DNA of 64,000 nt, taken from Ficedula albicollis (Eukaryota; Chordata; Aves; Passeriformes; Muscicapidae). The stretch's first letter is position 1, and each line of letters begins with the position of its first letter. Position numbers and translations under genes: made by a program. The stretch lies in contig NC_021671.1 of NCBI RefSeq assembly GCF_000247815.1, positions 22,911,874 to 22,975,873 on the forward strand, in the 5' to 3' direction. The notes beneath the pieces were generated by a model. That model had not been told where the DNA came from, searched no databases, and was given only the letters and a program-made list of their open reading frames with translations. Below, in pieces: positions 51,234-64,000 of the stretch.

Positions 51234-53175
51234 GAGAGAAATAGAAAAAAAATACAGCAAACATTTCTGTGAAACTGAAATTCAACTTTGTGCTGAAATC
51301 AGGTTGCTGACTTCTTAACTATTTGATGCACATTTATTCAAATTTGTTTCAATTATGCCAATCTAAATGTAAATTAATATTAAAACATGGATAAAGAAAC
51401 CTACTCTTCCGTGATCACTAGGCTCGATTTCTATCTAAGGTGATTAGTAAAAGTTGTAGACAGTCCACTAAAAGTTGCATATTATCTCTTCTAAGTAGTC
51501 AGTTACATTGGGTAGGCTTCAAATTATGATACTCCTTAAATAGATTAATATGCTTTGAATTTTCTAATTAATGTTGACAAGTACATGCCACTTTTGTTAA
51601 GGCAATTAATAATGCAACAGATTGGAGAGTCTTCTGCTTCAACTCTGAACTTTTCTTTTTTCATTATTTTATGTTCCAGAAAGATTGACACACTAAAATC
51701 TGTAGAAATCTTTCTCTCCTAGTGGTTCTTTCTTTTTTTTTTTTTTTGGAGGGTTCATTGCTAACTTCTCTATTGTGTTCTATAGTTCTATGAATTATGT
51801 ATTGCTAGAAACAGAAACAAGCAATCAGGATCACAGCCCATTTAGACAGTTATCTGTCCAAAGGGAATCATCACCCTTTGCATATATTGTTTCTTAGATA
51901 TATTTTATCTGCATTATCTGACAAAGTCAGTGCCAATAATTCATTAAAAAGTGCAAGGAAATGTATGCTTATAGTATTCAAGCAGGGAAGGTAAGAGAAG
52001 TGTGTGAGTCTGAGTCTGATATTTTGCTAGTGTCAAATTACTTCAGTTTTGAATATGGCTATACTTAAGATTTTGGTGAAGCTAATGTAGACAGAATAAG
52101 ACTTTTTTAATGAGCTTACCCGGCTGCTGGTTTGCAGTTTAACCTTGTAAGCACAAAACTGAACAAGGATTAATTTATGAATATAAGTGATGTTAGTCCT
52201 TTGGAATCTACATTTTAAGAGGATTTCGAGTTTTATTTAGTAGTGGTAGCAATTTGGCATTATATTTGACATGTTATGTGACAGCACTTAGGATCATGAT
52301 GTTACATTGTAATGGAAGTAGGGAAAGAGCAGAGTTGCAGTGAGGAAGAGAAATGAGAATGCACAATTACTGTCTTGGTGATTCATACCAAAACAATCTC
52401 ACATTTCCCTTAGCACAAATGTGGTTTAAACTGAATTAGAAATGTGTATATATTACATTTTCAGTTGGGATCATAACATCTATTCCAACAAATCTGAATT
52501 AGTTTCTATTAATGTCTTTCATTAAATAAAAGCAAACAAACAAAAACAAATGCAAACAAATAAAGAACTCCAAAAACCTTACACCAAAAACCCCCCCAAC
52601 AAACAAACAAACAAACAAACAAAAAGAGCAGAAATAAAATTTGGGTACCTGTCCAAACATGAAAAAATTTAAATATAGGTGAAATAAAGAATAATTTCTT
52701 CATTGCTAGAGGCAGTCACCATGTTTCTCAAATTAATATGTTTATCTGCCCCAACATTAACTTTGTCTAAGTATTTGGTAACATTATGTTATTGTGATAT
52801 TGACCAAAATAGTCCGGTGAAATCACACTTAAGTATTTATTGCATTTTATTCAGGGAATAAGAATAGACTTACCATAAAAAGCTGCTGGCAATGCTGGAG
52901 GATATGCCTTGTCCCAGATCAAAAACGACTTCAAAATCAGTACTTCTGGATTGTTTCTTTCTCTACAATTAGCATTGAGAACTTCTCTTTCAGCAGAACT
53001 GCATGGGGAAATGTCTGTGTTTAATTTTATTGTTTATGGTTAACACAAGTATGACATACCTCTGGCAACCTTCAAAGTCATTTTTGCATTAAATTTATGT
53101 ACAAAATTAGGCATTTAGAGGGAATTCCTCCACCAGTTACAGGGCTTCATAAGCTGTCCAAAAACCAGATCTTTT
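51234..53175. other. AT-rich DNA with an AAAC microsatellite
   Basis: Holds a T-rich run near 51730-51748 and AAAC-type simple repeats (52531-52563 loosely, 52597-52625 cleanly). No gene or transposon recognised. Confidence 0.5.
52597..52625. repeat. (AAAC)n microsatellite
   Basis: About six AAAC units following a C7 run. Confidence 0.85.
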
Positions 53176-54640
53176 TATAGGATCACAGAATGTTTTGGAG
53201 AGGACCTTAAAGACACGTAGTTCCAAACCTCTTGCCATGGGCAGGGACACCTTCCGCTTGATGAGGCTGCTCAAACCTCATCCAATCTGGCCTTGAACAC
53301 TTCCAGGGCTGAGGCATCAACAACTTCTCTGAGAAGCCTGTTCCAGTGTCTCACCATTTTCACAGTAAAGAATTCTAATATCTAATCTAAACCTGCTCTC
53401 TTTTGGTTTAAAGCCATAGCCGCTTTTCCCATCACTACATGCCCTGGTAAGAGGTCCCTCTCCAGCTTTCTTTTAACCCCCTCTAGGGACTGGAATGCTG
53501 CTCAAAGGTCTGCATAGAGCATTATCCTGGACCAATAGCACCAAATCTCACTCTCTGTCTTCACAGGAGGGCTGCTCCAGCCCTCTTATCATGTTCATGA
53601 CCCACCTCAACATGTCCATATCCTAGGTATGCTGGGGGCCCCAGAGCTGGACTCAGCAGTGCAGGTGACATCCCACCTGCAGAGAAGAGCAGTGGGGAAG
53701 ATTCCAGTACCTTGTCCTGCTGCCCACACTGCTTTGGATGCAGCCCAGGACAGGGCTGACTTTCTGGGCTGCAAGTGCACGTTGATCAATCATGTTGAGC
53801 TTCTTGTCAATCAACATCCCTAAGTCTCTGTCCTCAGAGTTGCTTTCAATCCATTTTCCACCTGTATTCGTGTTTGAGATTGCCCCAACCCACATGCAGG
53901 ACCTTGCACTTGGTCTAGTTGAACTTCTCCAACCCACATGCAGGACCTTGCACTTGGTCTTGTTGAACTTAATAAGGTTTTCTCCCCTCCAGCCTGTCCA
54001 GGTCCCTCTGGATGGCACCCCATCTCCCTGGCATGTTGACCCCACCTGACAGCTTGCTCTTTTCTGGCAAACCTGATGAGAGTGCACCCAATCCCAGGCC
54101 TGGACTCAAGTCCATGCTGCCAACAAAGATGCTAAATAGAGCTGGTCTGAACACCAGGCCCTGAGGAACACCTGGACATTGAGTCATTGACCACAACCAT
54201 TTGGGTGAAACCTCCAGCCAACCCCTTGTCTGCCAAGTGATCCATCTATCAAATCCTCCTCTCTCCAGCAAGGAGAACAGGATGTTGTGGGGGACAGTGT
54301 CAAATGTTTTGCACAAGCCCAGGTGGATGATATCAGTCACTACTCCCTGCCCACCAATGATGCAACCCTGCCCTAGGCGACCAAACTTGTCAGACAGGAT
54401 TTGCCCTTGGTGAAGATGTCAGCTGTCTCCAATCACCTCCTTATTTTTCATATGCCTTAGCAATTTTCCAGGAGGATCTGCTCCATGAACTTGCTAGGCA
54501 CAAAGGTGAGACTGGGTGACCTGTAGTTCCCTGTGCCTTCCTTTTTAGTCTTTTTAAAAATGGGGGTTATGTTCCCCCTTTTGCAATCAGGGGAAACTTT
54601 ACCAGACTGCCACAATTTCTCAAACACACTTCCAAGTATC
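53176..54640 (-). mobile_element. CR1 LINE, 5'-truncated, antisense, about 1.46 kb
   Basis: The longest CR1 here, with its 3' tail at the left edge (GGATCACAGAATG) and its 5' truncation near 54640. The 3' UTR part is recognised by CTTGCCATGGGCAGGGACAC, CTGGCCTTGAACACTTCCAG and AGAAGCCTGTTCCAGTGTCT on the plus strand. The rest is the C-terminal half of ORF2 on the minus strand. The coding frame is broken by several frameshifts, so the copy is dead. No target-site duplication is visible. Confidence 0.93.
53885..53972. repeat. 44-bp tandem duplication inside the CR1 ORF2 remnant
   Basis: Copies at 53885-53928 and 53929-53972, starting CCAACCCACATGCAGGACCT and differing by about one base (GGTCTAGTTG versus GGTCTTGTTG). 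It duplicates the coding stretch around CKVLHVGW in a CR1 that has this motif once. Confidence 0.92.
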
Positions 54641-56258
<1,618 letters not shown>

Positions 56259-56498
56259 GTGCTTTCAGTGAAAAATAGGCATTTGCTTGCAAAATTCTGA
56301 CTATGATGATCCATTTTAAATTCCATATATGCCTCCCTACTTAAAAAATATTTCAAAGATTCCAGGAGAAAGAAGTAGGATTCTACTCCCTAAAAACAGG
56401 TGTCATTGGATTTTATTGTATGTTTAAACTGTTTAATGTTTAAATGTTTGAGCTGTTTAAACTGTATCCCATGTTATTTTTTTCTTTTGCCTAAGGAC

Positions 56499-56882
<384 letters not shown>

Positions 56883-59637
56883 GATAGCATTATTAGACTT
56901 GACTAACAGATTCTCACACAGCCACACAAGCTTGGATTGACCCATCTCCTTTTTTTCTGTCCTGGGTAGAAATGAAGACAAACTCAGGTATAGATATCTC
57001 CATCATTTAACTTAAATAAATCTCAGACCTAGAACTATATTTCTACCTATGGTGGTTTCCAAATTCCTTTGCAGGCAGGGAATACATCCTCCCTATGTCA
57101 TCTAAGTACTTTGATCCTACTTTCAGAGCACTACCGGCAGTGTGAGAATGAGGTCCTTTCTGCTCACAGCATTACTAAGCCTGGGATCAAAGAAGACAGA
57201 TAATGCTTTCAAGCCTTCCCTCCTTGACATTTTTCGAGATGGGACATGCAGCTAAAACAAAGCATTCCCAAGCATCTGGCTGGGTGTGAAAAGAGGGTGA
57301 GCAAGGAGAAGTACACTGTATTTTCTGCCTTTTTTGTATGAGCTTTGCCTCTCTGAAGCAAAGACTTGGACCCTCACCGGGTCAGATAGTGAGTAATGGA
57401 GACAGAAAGTGACTTCATAGCCAAAAGGTACATTCCCTCTCTGCTCCAGAGGCAATATATGTACCTCATGTGATTAAAAACACTTAATCAGTCTTGAAGT
57501 TTCATAGTAAGGCTGTCATCACAGTCCAGGTGAGTGTCCTTACCGCTAGGGAATTTTACCCTCTTCTTAGTTCTCTGGATTTAAAAATTTTTTACCATGC
57601 TGTGTCACAGTTTCAATCAGAAGATGAAGAGCTGTATTTTTTTTATTCCCAGCCTGTACATCTTGATTTCTACATTTCCCAAAATGACTCTGGAGAGCAA
57701 AAGGAAAAACACAGGAGATAGCTTAAACCAACCAAAAGTTTAATAGGTGAAGATGGAGACTCTCTACATAGCCCAGTACTGAGTGCTTAAAAACTGAGTG
57801 TCAGCAGCATTTATTTCATATACATCACTGCAGCTGCTGGAGCTCTAGCATTCATTACTGTCCTTAATCCAGAAAGGTCAGAGTGCTTAGCTGATGGGGT
57901 TGGTCTTTGTTGGCTGAATTTTCTTGAAAGATAATCAAAGAGGGTTGTGATTTGGTAGCATAAACCTTAGCATCAGAGAGGATTTCCATTTATTTTTGGT
58001 AAATACCATAGAGGAGAAGGATTGGGTACAAGACAGCTTGTTTTGCACAATAATATACTTTTAAAAAGCTTGATCTGTGATAACACATCACTGAATGACT
58101 CTGTTTCTCATGGTTATCAGACAGGGAAGTGTTAGGATCTAAAACTCCTCTACTAAGAATCTCCCTGAAATTTTAACAGTCATCAGCAGAGTGGCATTAA
58201 CCAGTTACTTCCCAATGCATTGCATATGACAATGCAAGATTGACAATTACAAACCAATCAGCATATTTTCCTAAATTTAGGTATTTAGTCTGCTTGACAG
58301 GAGGAGTTATAACATAAAAGATAACAATAAGGAAAAAAATGAAAAAAATTCTCACACATAGTACAAATTTCAAGTATTCTTTTTACCAGTAACAGCACAG
58401 GCAAACTGTTCTTAAAGTTTGAGGATTTTTTTCTTCATTACTTCGTTTTTGTGAACAAGGAAGACCATATTAAACTGAAATTATTCTCTTGCAGCCCAAC
58501 TTGAGTCCATAAGGCTTTTGAGATGCTTTGTATCTAATCTTTTGTAATAAATATTGCTACCCAAAGCAACTTCATATCAAATTATCTTAAAATAAGTGTC
58601 ACAATGAAGAGTTCTGCCTTATAATTTAAACTGTTCCACAGTATTTTTCACATAAATCAGGTACAATAAAATTTTATCTGCATAAAAAGGCTTTATTGTT
58701 GGATAACAGTAGAATAAAAAGTGAAGGATTTTTATAACTGAGCTGACCCCCATATGCCGAATTTGTTGTCCTCAAATATAGTTTTATTTTCCAAGGAAAG
58801 TACCTGCAACACCATTTTCTAATAGATAAGAGTAGCATTAATCTACATAACAAACCTACTATGATTTATATTAAAGGAATGTTTTTTAGGCATTCAGGAG
58901 ATGCTGCATAAGCATTTCAAAGCCTATAATTCACATCTCCCAAGTTCAGAAATGTTTCATAACCTTGACAGTGCAATTAGAGATGCACAGATAATCAAGC
59001 CAGTCTTTATCTCACTAACCAGTGTAGCACAAACTCCAGGGGGAGTCTGGAACTCAGCATCTTCCATATGTATAAGAAACCATCAGTTGCTGTGCCTTGT
59101 GTTGGCACAACCTCATTGGTCTCAGGACCAAACTCACAGGTTAAAGCTATTGTGGAGGGGTCTTAAGAAAAAATTGCAATATCATTTGTTTGTTGTACAT
59201 GTGAGCATTTAGGCAGATTCTTATTAGTTTTGATGTAATTAAAAGCTACCCAAGAAGAGCATGGAAAAGCCATATGATCTGCCAGGGTGTTTCCAGGACT
59301 CTGAATTATTTGCAGTTTTAGCAGCCTGTAAACTGGGAGTCCCTAGAGCCTGGCTCAGGTCTTCTGGTCCTCCAGCAAAAAAGTGTGAGACTGTTGCTGC
59401 CTTAGAGTGTCAGACTAAGATCTGTCATCTCATGTAGGATGATTCAGGAGCAGTCTGTTTGGTATAATTATTCAGAGGTAAGGTGTCCTGCATCCTGTGG
59501 GTTCCAAACTAATTTCCACCTGACATTCTGGCACAGAAGAACCCTGTTGCAGAACACACGAAAGTCCAGCTGGCCACAAAGCAGACCTCATTCCTCCTGG
59601 TCCCTGCAGTCCCTGAAAGACCCACAGGAACCAGCAA
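56883..59637. other. 2.7-kb unique DNA, nothing recognised
   Basis: Open frames up to 103 codons (58901-59212, +) have no recognisable domain. No repeat family identified. Confidence 0.5.
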
Positions 59638-59792
59638 TTTCACAGAATCACAGAATATTCTTAGTTGGAGGGGACACAGAAGGATTATCAAGTCCAGCTT
59701 TTAAGTGAATGGCCCCCATGGGGATTGAACCCCTAAACCTGGCGTTATTAGTACTGCTCTCTAACCAACTTAATCAACTGAGCTAATCTCAG
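59638..59792 (-). mobile_element. tRNA-Ile-headed, CR1-tailed SINE (TguSINE1-like)
   Basis: The minus strand reads TTAGCTCAGTT...GGTTAGAG (A-box region), TACTAATAACGCCA (anticodon loop of tRNA-Ile with AAT) and GGGGTTCAATCCCC (B box), ending GGGGGCCA at 59710. A roughly 65-bp CR1-like tail follows, ending ATATTCTGTGATTCTGTGA. This is the architecture of passerine TguSINE1-type elements, thought to be mobilised by the CR1 machinery. The tRNA part is 83 nt (59710-59792), 9 longer than a tRNA-Ile, because GATTAAGTT is inserted in the D arm. The acceptor 5' strand does not pair with the 3' strand, so it is not a functional tRNA gene. Confidence 0.85.
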
Positions 59793-60021
59793 ATCTCTGT
59801 CTTCAGGCTGGGGATAACCCCCAAACACTGTTTGCTTCCTGGTGGTTGCCAGTGCAGAGCTTTGCCTAAGCCTTCCCTCTTGCCCACATTGTCTGGCCAC
59901 ACAGCTTGTAGTGTGTATGGGCAGGGTAGCTGCCTCTTGATCCTTACTGCAACTCTGAATGCTGCACAGGCAATGCCAGAGGAAAGGGAAATGACAGAGA
60001 AGATGAAAAGAACTATCTTAA

Positions 60022-60109
60022 GCACAGAACTATTATGTACTAATGGAAGTAAAATCTCTCGCAGAGCACAGAACTATTATGTACTAATGGAAGTAAAAAC
60101 TCTTGCATT
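60022..60109. repeat. 44-bp tandem duplication, two copies
   Basis: Copies at 60022-60065 and 60066-60109, starting GCACAGAACTATTATGTACT, with a few differences at the end of the unit. Confidence 0.9.
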
Positions 60110-62064
60110 AATGTATGTCAAAAACATAAATTAAACAATTTTTAATAAACATTCTTTATTAGAACATATGTTTTTTTGTAGCTATGTTTGCATTTTTTTC
60201 TTTCTTTTTCCATTTTTTCCTATATCAAATGATACCTTAAGTGAAGCATTTTACATTGTCCACGTATTTGAACACCTAGATCTCACATTACTACAATGTG
60301 AAATAAACAATTGCTGGCAAGTGATGATTCTCACTGAGCTGTGATTTATATGGACCAAATTCTCTTAGTTCTCTGCAAGCTTTCAGTTGGATTTAAGTGA
60401 GCTGACACCTCTCTCCAAAGCTCCAATTTCCCTTTTCTTTTTTCCTTTGATTTTTCTGACCATAATTGGAGACAAGTCAGGACATCTCTATTTATTATTA
60501 AGAGCGGAGAACCTGTGACATCCAGTCCCTGAGAGAAAAACATTATTTCTTATTCCACATAGTTTCCTGACTGCTAAAAAAGAGAATAAATATAATTATA
60601 GAAATGTGACTTATAGTTTTCTCTGAATCCCAAGCGTGTATCTTTCTTAGCCATCTACTCTCTCTCCTCCAGATCACAATCCCACATACAGTAAACTGCA
60701 CACAGAACCCACCTGCAAACCTCAAGTTAAGGGTATCACATATACCCTGCTATAGGGGGATCTTCTACATCCTGGTTTTCCAGACTTCAAATTGGATCTT
60801 CCATAGAGAAGGTACTAGAGAGTTCAGCTTTACCAGCTTACCACTTTCAGCATTTTCTGTTCTTTCAGTATTCCCAGCAGTTAGAGAAATACTGTTTTCC
60901 TTTCCTGAGTGCAGCAGAGGAACTGAGAAATCAGTTAAATGACTTGCTCTGGGCTGTACAGGGACTCTGTCACAAATTAGGATATGATATTGTTAAATAA
61001 TACTGTAGGGGAATACACTACCCTCTGAAGCTGAACTCTCAGTTTAAACTGACATATCCTACAAACAGGCACCATGTTACAAGAGCAGTGCTCATTAAAT
61101 GATAGATTGAAAGTCAGTTTCCAAGTATCAGAGCAGCACATTCTCCTTGAGCCTTCCTTGTTAGTAAGCTGTGAATCACGTATATCCCATCAATAACCTG
61201 TTGTTAAAAACAAAACTTTTCCTTGTTATATCAGGCAATAACATTACACAAATGTTATATTGTCCTTCACATTTTATTTTGCAGATAAACAAGACTACTT
61301 TAATTATCCTGATCTGACATGCCATCTCCAGAAGAGAAGGAATAGTACTGAAAGGTATAATACATTTGCAATACAGGGAAGGTTTATTTTAGCTATTAAA
61401 TGACATGGTATTAACACAGAGTATGAAAAATACTGCCCTGTTCTTCACAGAATTTTTCTTGAAGGAACAATTGTAAGAATGGATTTAATTACTTATATTT
61501 TATAATGCAAAGTTAATTTTTGTTGGATCCTAAATAACCAGGATGTTAGCAGAGTCAAGGAGCCCTAAAAGTCAAATTTTATGACAAAGACTAGCTTTCA
61601 TTTTCTGTCTGATTAGGGCAAAATAGCCACTACAATCAATATGACAAGGAAACAGAAGGACTGTGTGGCAAAGAAATAGATGGAAAAGCATTTCAGGGGT
61701 GTGGATGTTTTAAGAAAGGAGATTAGAAAGATGGCATCGAAAGCTAAGGGGGGTATGAAAGAAATGTCACATTCTTTTTCAAGAAGAAATCAGAGCAGTA
61801 GAAAAGTCATAATTTTTGATACTTTGATCAAGCAGCACAGAACAACTGCCGTGCCTAGCAGAACAAAGAATTCTTGCACCTGCAAAAAGAAAGAAAAAGA
61901 AATAATAGCAACACAGCATCTTTCTGATAAAAAATGTTGATGTGGGTGTCCTTGAGAACATAAATTGAGATCTCTGTAAAGGTCACAGACCAGAAACTGT
62001 GGAAACAAAGTAGATCTAATTACACCAAACCCCTTGTCTGAGTTAGCACTGAACATACCACATA
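60110..62064. other. AT-rich DNA, nothing recognised
   Basis: No repeat family recognised. The 86-codon frame at 61680-61940 (+) is lysine-rich because of A-rich DNA. Confidence 0.5.
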
Positions 62065-62172
62065 TTTTTTTTTTTCCATTTTCTTCAGGAGTAGTTGCTT
62101 GAAAAGCTTTTGTGTGGGATATTTTTTTTTTTCCATTTTCTTCAGGAGTACTTGCTTGAAAAGCTTTTGTGT
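62065..62172. repeat. 57-bp tandem duplication, two copies
   Basis: Copies at 62065-62121 and 62122-62172. Each starts with T11 then CCATTTTCTTCAGGAGTA and ends GAAAAGCTTTTGTGT, with one visible substitution (GTAGTTG versus GTACTTG). The offset is a multiple of three, so a minus-strand frame repeats a 19-residue segment. Confidence 0.92.
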
Positions 62173-64000
62173 AAGCTGTGGCAGAGCTGTGGGAGTTGGA
62201 AAGAGCATCCCTCCACACCATGGTGTTCTGGCACTCTGGCCACAGCCTGGGCTGCCCTCTGGCTGCAAGGAGAGACATGCTGGCACCAGTGCCATGTCCC
62301 AAGGGTTCTAGGGCCACACGGTGAGGACCAAAAGCTGGGGAGGTACGGATCCTGCCATGACATTGAAAGCAGCCACTCTCACTGAAGAATATTTGTATTC
62401 AAATGAGAAGCGTTTTTCTTCCTAAGGTTATGTAGTACATTCAGTGATAAATATTGGTCACGGGGCTCTGCTCCTACAGAGAGTTTGCTGAGGACATAAT
62501 TAAGATCGTGAACACAAGGTGAAACATCAAAAACAGGACTTCAAGGAAAAAGTACATTTCCCAGGACAGGCTTCTGGTATTGTAGAGAATGACATTTTGA
62601 ATGAAACTGCAACGGAAAAATCAAATAAAGCCTAGGTATTACAGAGAGAGAAATACACCATTTATCACAATATATTTTTAAAGGAAAGGCTTCAATAGCT
62701 CACAAGAACCAGGTCACAACCTTAATGCTGGCTGACTGAAGCTACTGCATTACTATCATCACAGATCACTTTTGCCCCAACAGGTTTTAATACATTGTAA
62801 TGTGGGAATTAACTGCTGCTTTCTGATAAGGAGCAAGTCACCTTCCATTATCAGCCCTCAAATCATTTTACTATTTTGCTGATATCTTCTTTTCGTCTGC
62901 AATATGCCAAAGAAAATAGTTTGCCTGTAGAGTGGAAAGAAAATGTGCCTGAATAAGACAGAGATAAAAATGGATACAAAAATTAGCCCTCGAGGACAGT
63001 AGATTTCCCAAGACCTTGCTAAGAACTCAGAGTCAGTTATATTTGGCTTTAAGTACTCAAGCCCAAGCTTATTTTCAGAAAATGATAAATACTATTCAGA
63101 GAGCTTAAAAGATGGCAAAGATATTTAAAGGCAGACCAAATTTTAGTTATTTGTGATTGCTTCCATTCAATGGAAGAATAGGTATGATAAATAAGTGAAA
63201 GATAAATTTGCAGTATCATGTGAATTTGGAACTCAAATATCAAGTATGGACCAAATCTCTTATTATATCAGTTGGAATATGATCATAAGGGTGTGCCTAT
63301 ATCAGGGATTGAAGAATTTATGGGTTATGAATTCAGCTTGCGCATATATATATGTATATGTATACACACACACACACACAGAGATATATATATGAAGACT
63401 TATGGTACACACTCAAGCACACAGCTGGGTGCATTTGAAGTGGTGCACCATTTGAAACAAAGGTTGCTGCCATAGGTATGCAATAGGACAGCAGGGATGC
63501 TGGAGAGCATCATTTTAATATGGACAAAAGGTCGTCCAATACCATAGCTCTGTGCATTTTTTATGGCACATTCAAAGTTAGACTGTTGGCAATCTGTCAT
63601 TTCTTATATATTTGTCATGGTTGTTGACAGAGATGTGTTGCAAGGTGGCTCTTAACCTATCTATCAGTTACCAAGTGACTGTCACAGGAGGACCTCTCCA
63701 CTATTATCTCTCTGTTTTCAATTACTCAGTGCTATGTCCTACTAATGGATAACACTTAGTAAAGAGGACAGGAAAATGTGCATCAAGTAGTTGTGATTGA
63801 CAGAACCGAAAGGTAAATTCTTTGCTGTGTAAGAAAAAAGCTCAAGCTGAAGGTCTAGAAAATTACCTCCCATAGAAAATGCCTACAAGTCCACCCAGGT
63901 GTAGATGAGGACGGCAACATGTCCTTCATGCTGTGTGATAAAAGTCAGAGGTGTGTCTTGCCTTCCCTCTCTTGGCACATTTCCTTGACTGAAATTCTCT
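62173..64000. other. Unique DNA, GC-richer patch at its start
   Basis: 62173-62360 is distinctly GC-richer than its surroundings but CpG-poor, and I cannot assign it to a repeat family. The rest is AT-rich with the 63343-63394 microsatellite. No gene recognised. Confidence 0.45.
63343..63394. repeat. Compound AT/CA microsatellite
   Basis: AT repeats with GT interruptions, then (CA)8 at 63365-63380, then GAG and more AT repeats. A typical length-variable locus. Confidence 0.9.

Noticed and set aside
53629..54413. Plus-strand frames of 64-85 codons.
   Set aside because: Shadows of the antisense CR1 ORF2 remnant.
59710..59792. A functional tRNA-Ile gene.
   Set aside because: The D arm carries a 9-nt insertion, the acceptor stem is mismatched and it is fused to a CR1-like tail; it is the head of a SINE.

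Overview
The window looks like nuclear DNA of a passerine bird. It is AT-rich and compartmented, and it carries several CR1 LINE fragments with the avian-type 3' tail (ATTCTATG/ATTCTGTG-like 8-mers). It also has two long TGTGCTGGTT...CA solo LTRs and one SINE with a tRNA-Ile-like head and a CR1-like tail, an architecture described in passerines (TguSINE1). I see no convincing protein-coding exon, functional RNA gene or CpG-island promoter, so it is most likely a gene desert or the inside of a very large intron. I found no coordinated gene system.

Layout. 0-8 kb: unique AT-rich DNA, with a 380-bp direct repeat split by a 51-nt C run near 1.1 kb and a 73-bp tandem duplication at 2.9 kb. 8.06-11.02 kb: a 1.48-kb tandem duplication whose right edge coincides with a CR1 tail. 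13.15-14.30 kb: solo LTR 1. 17.68-18.27 kb: an inverted plus sense CR1 composite. 19.1-20.4 kb: two short tandem duplications. 24.6 kb: a CR1 3' end. 25-35 kb: nothing recognisable. 35.7-41.1 kb: five tandem duplications. 41.8 kb: a CR1 3' end. 43.17-44.92 kb: solo LTR 2, same family and orientation as LTR 1 but expanded by a 49-bp GC-rich minisatellite with an N gap. 48.2, 50.8, 60.0 and 62.1 kb: more two-copy duplications. 53.18-54.64 kb: the longest CR1, antisense, with a decayed reverse-transcriptase frame. 56.1-56.9 kb: C runs of 133 and 323 nt beside A runs. 59.64-59.79 kb: the SINE, antisense.

The strongest unexplained pattern is fifteen separate two-copy, high-identity tandem duplications (44 bp to 1.48 kb) in 64 kb, several touching homopolymers. 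Together with the C runs and the N gap, this suggests assembly error (false duplication, unresolved homopolymers) as much as biology. Raw long reads would decide. The mobile elements are better supported than anything else here.
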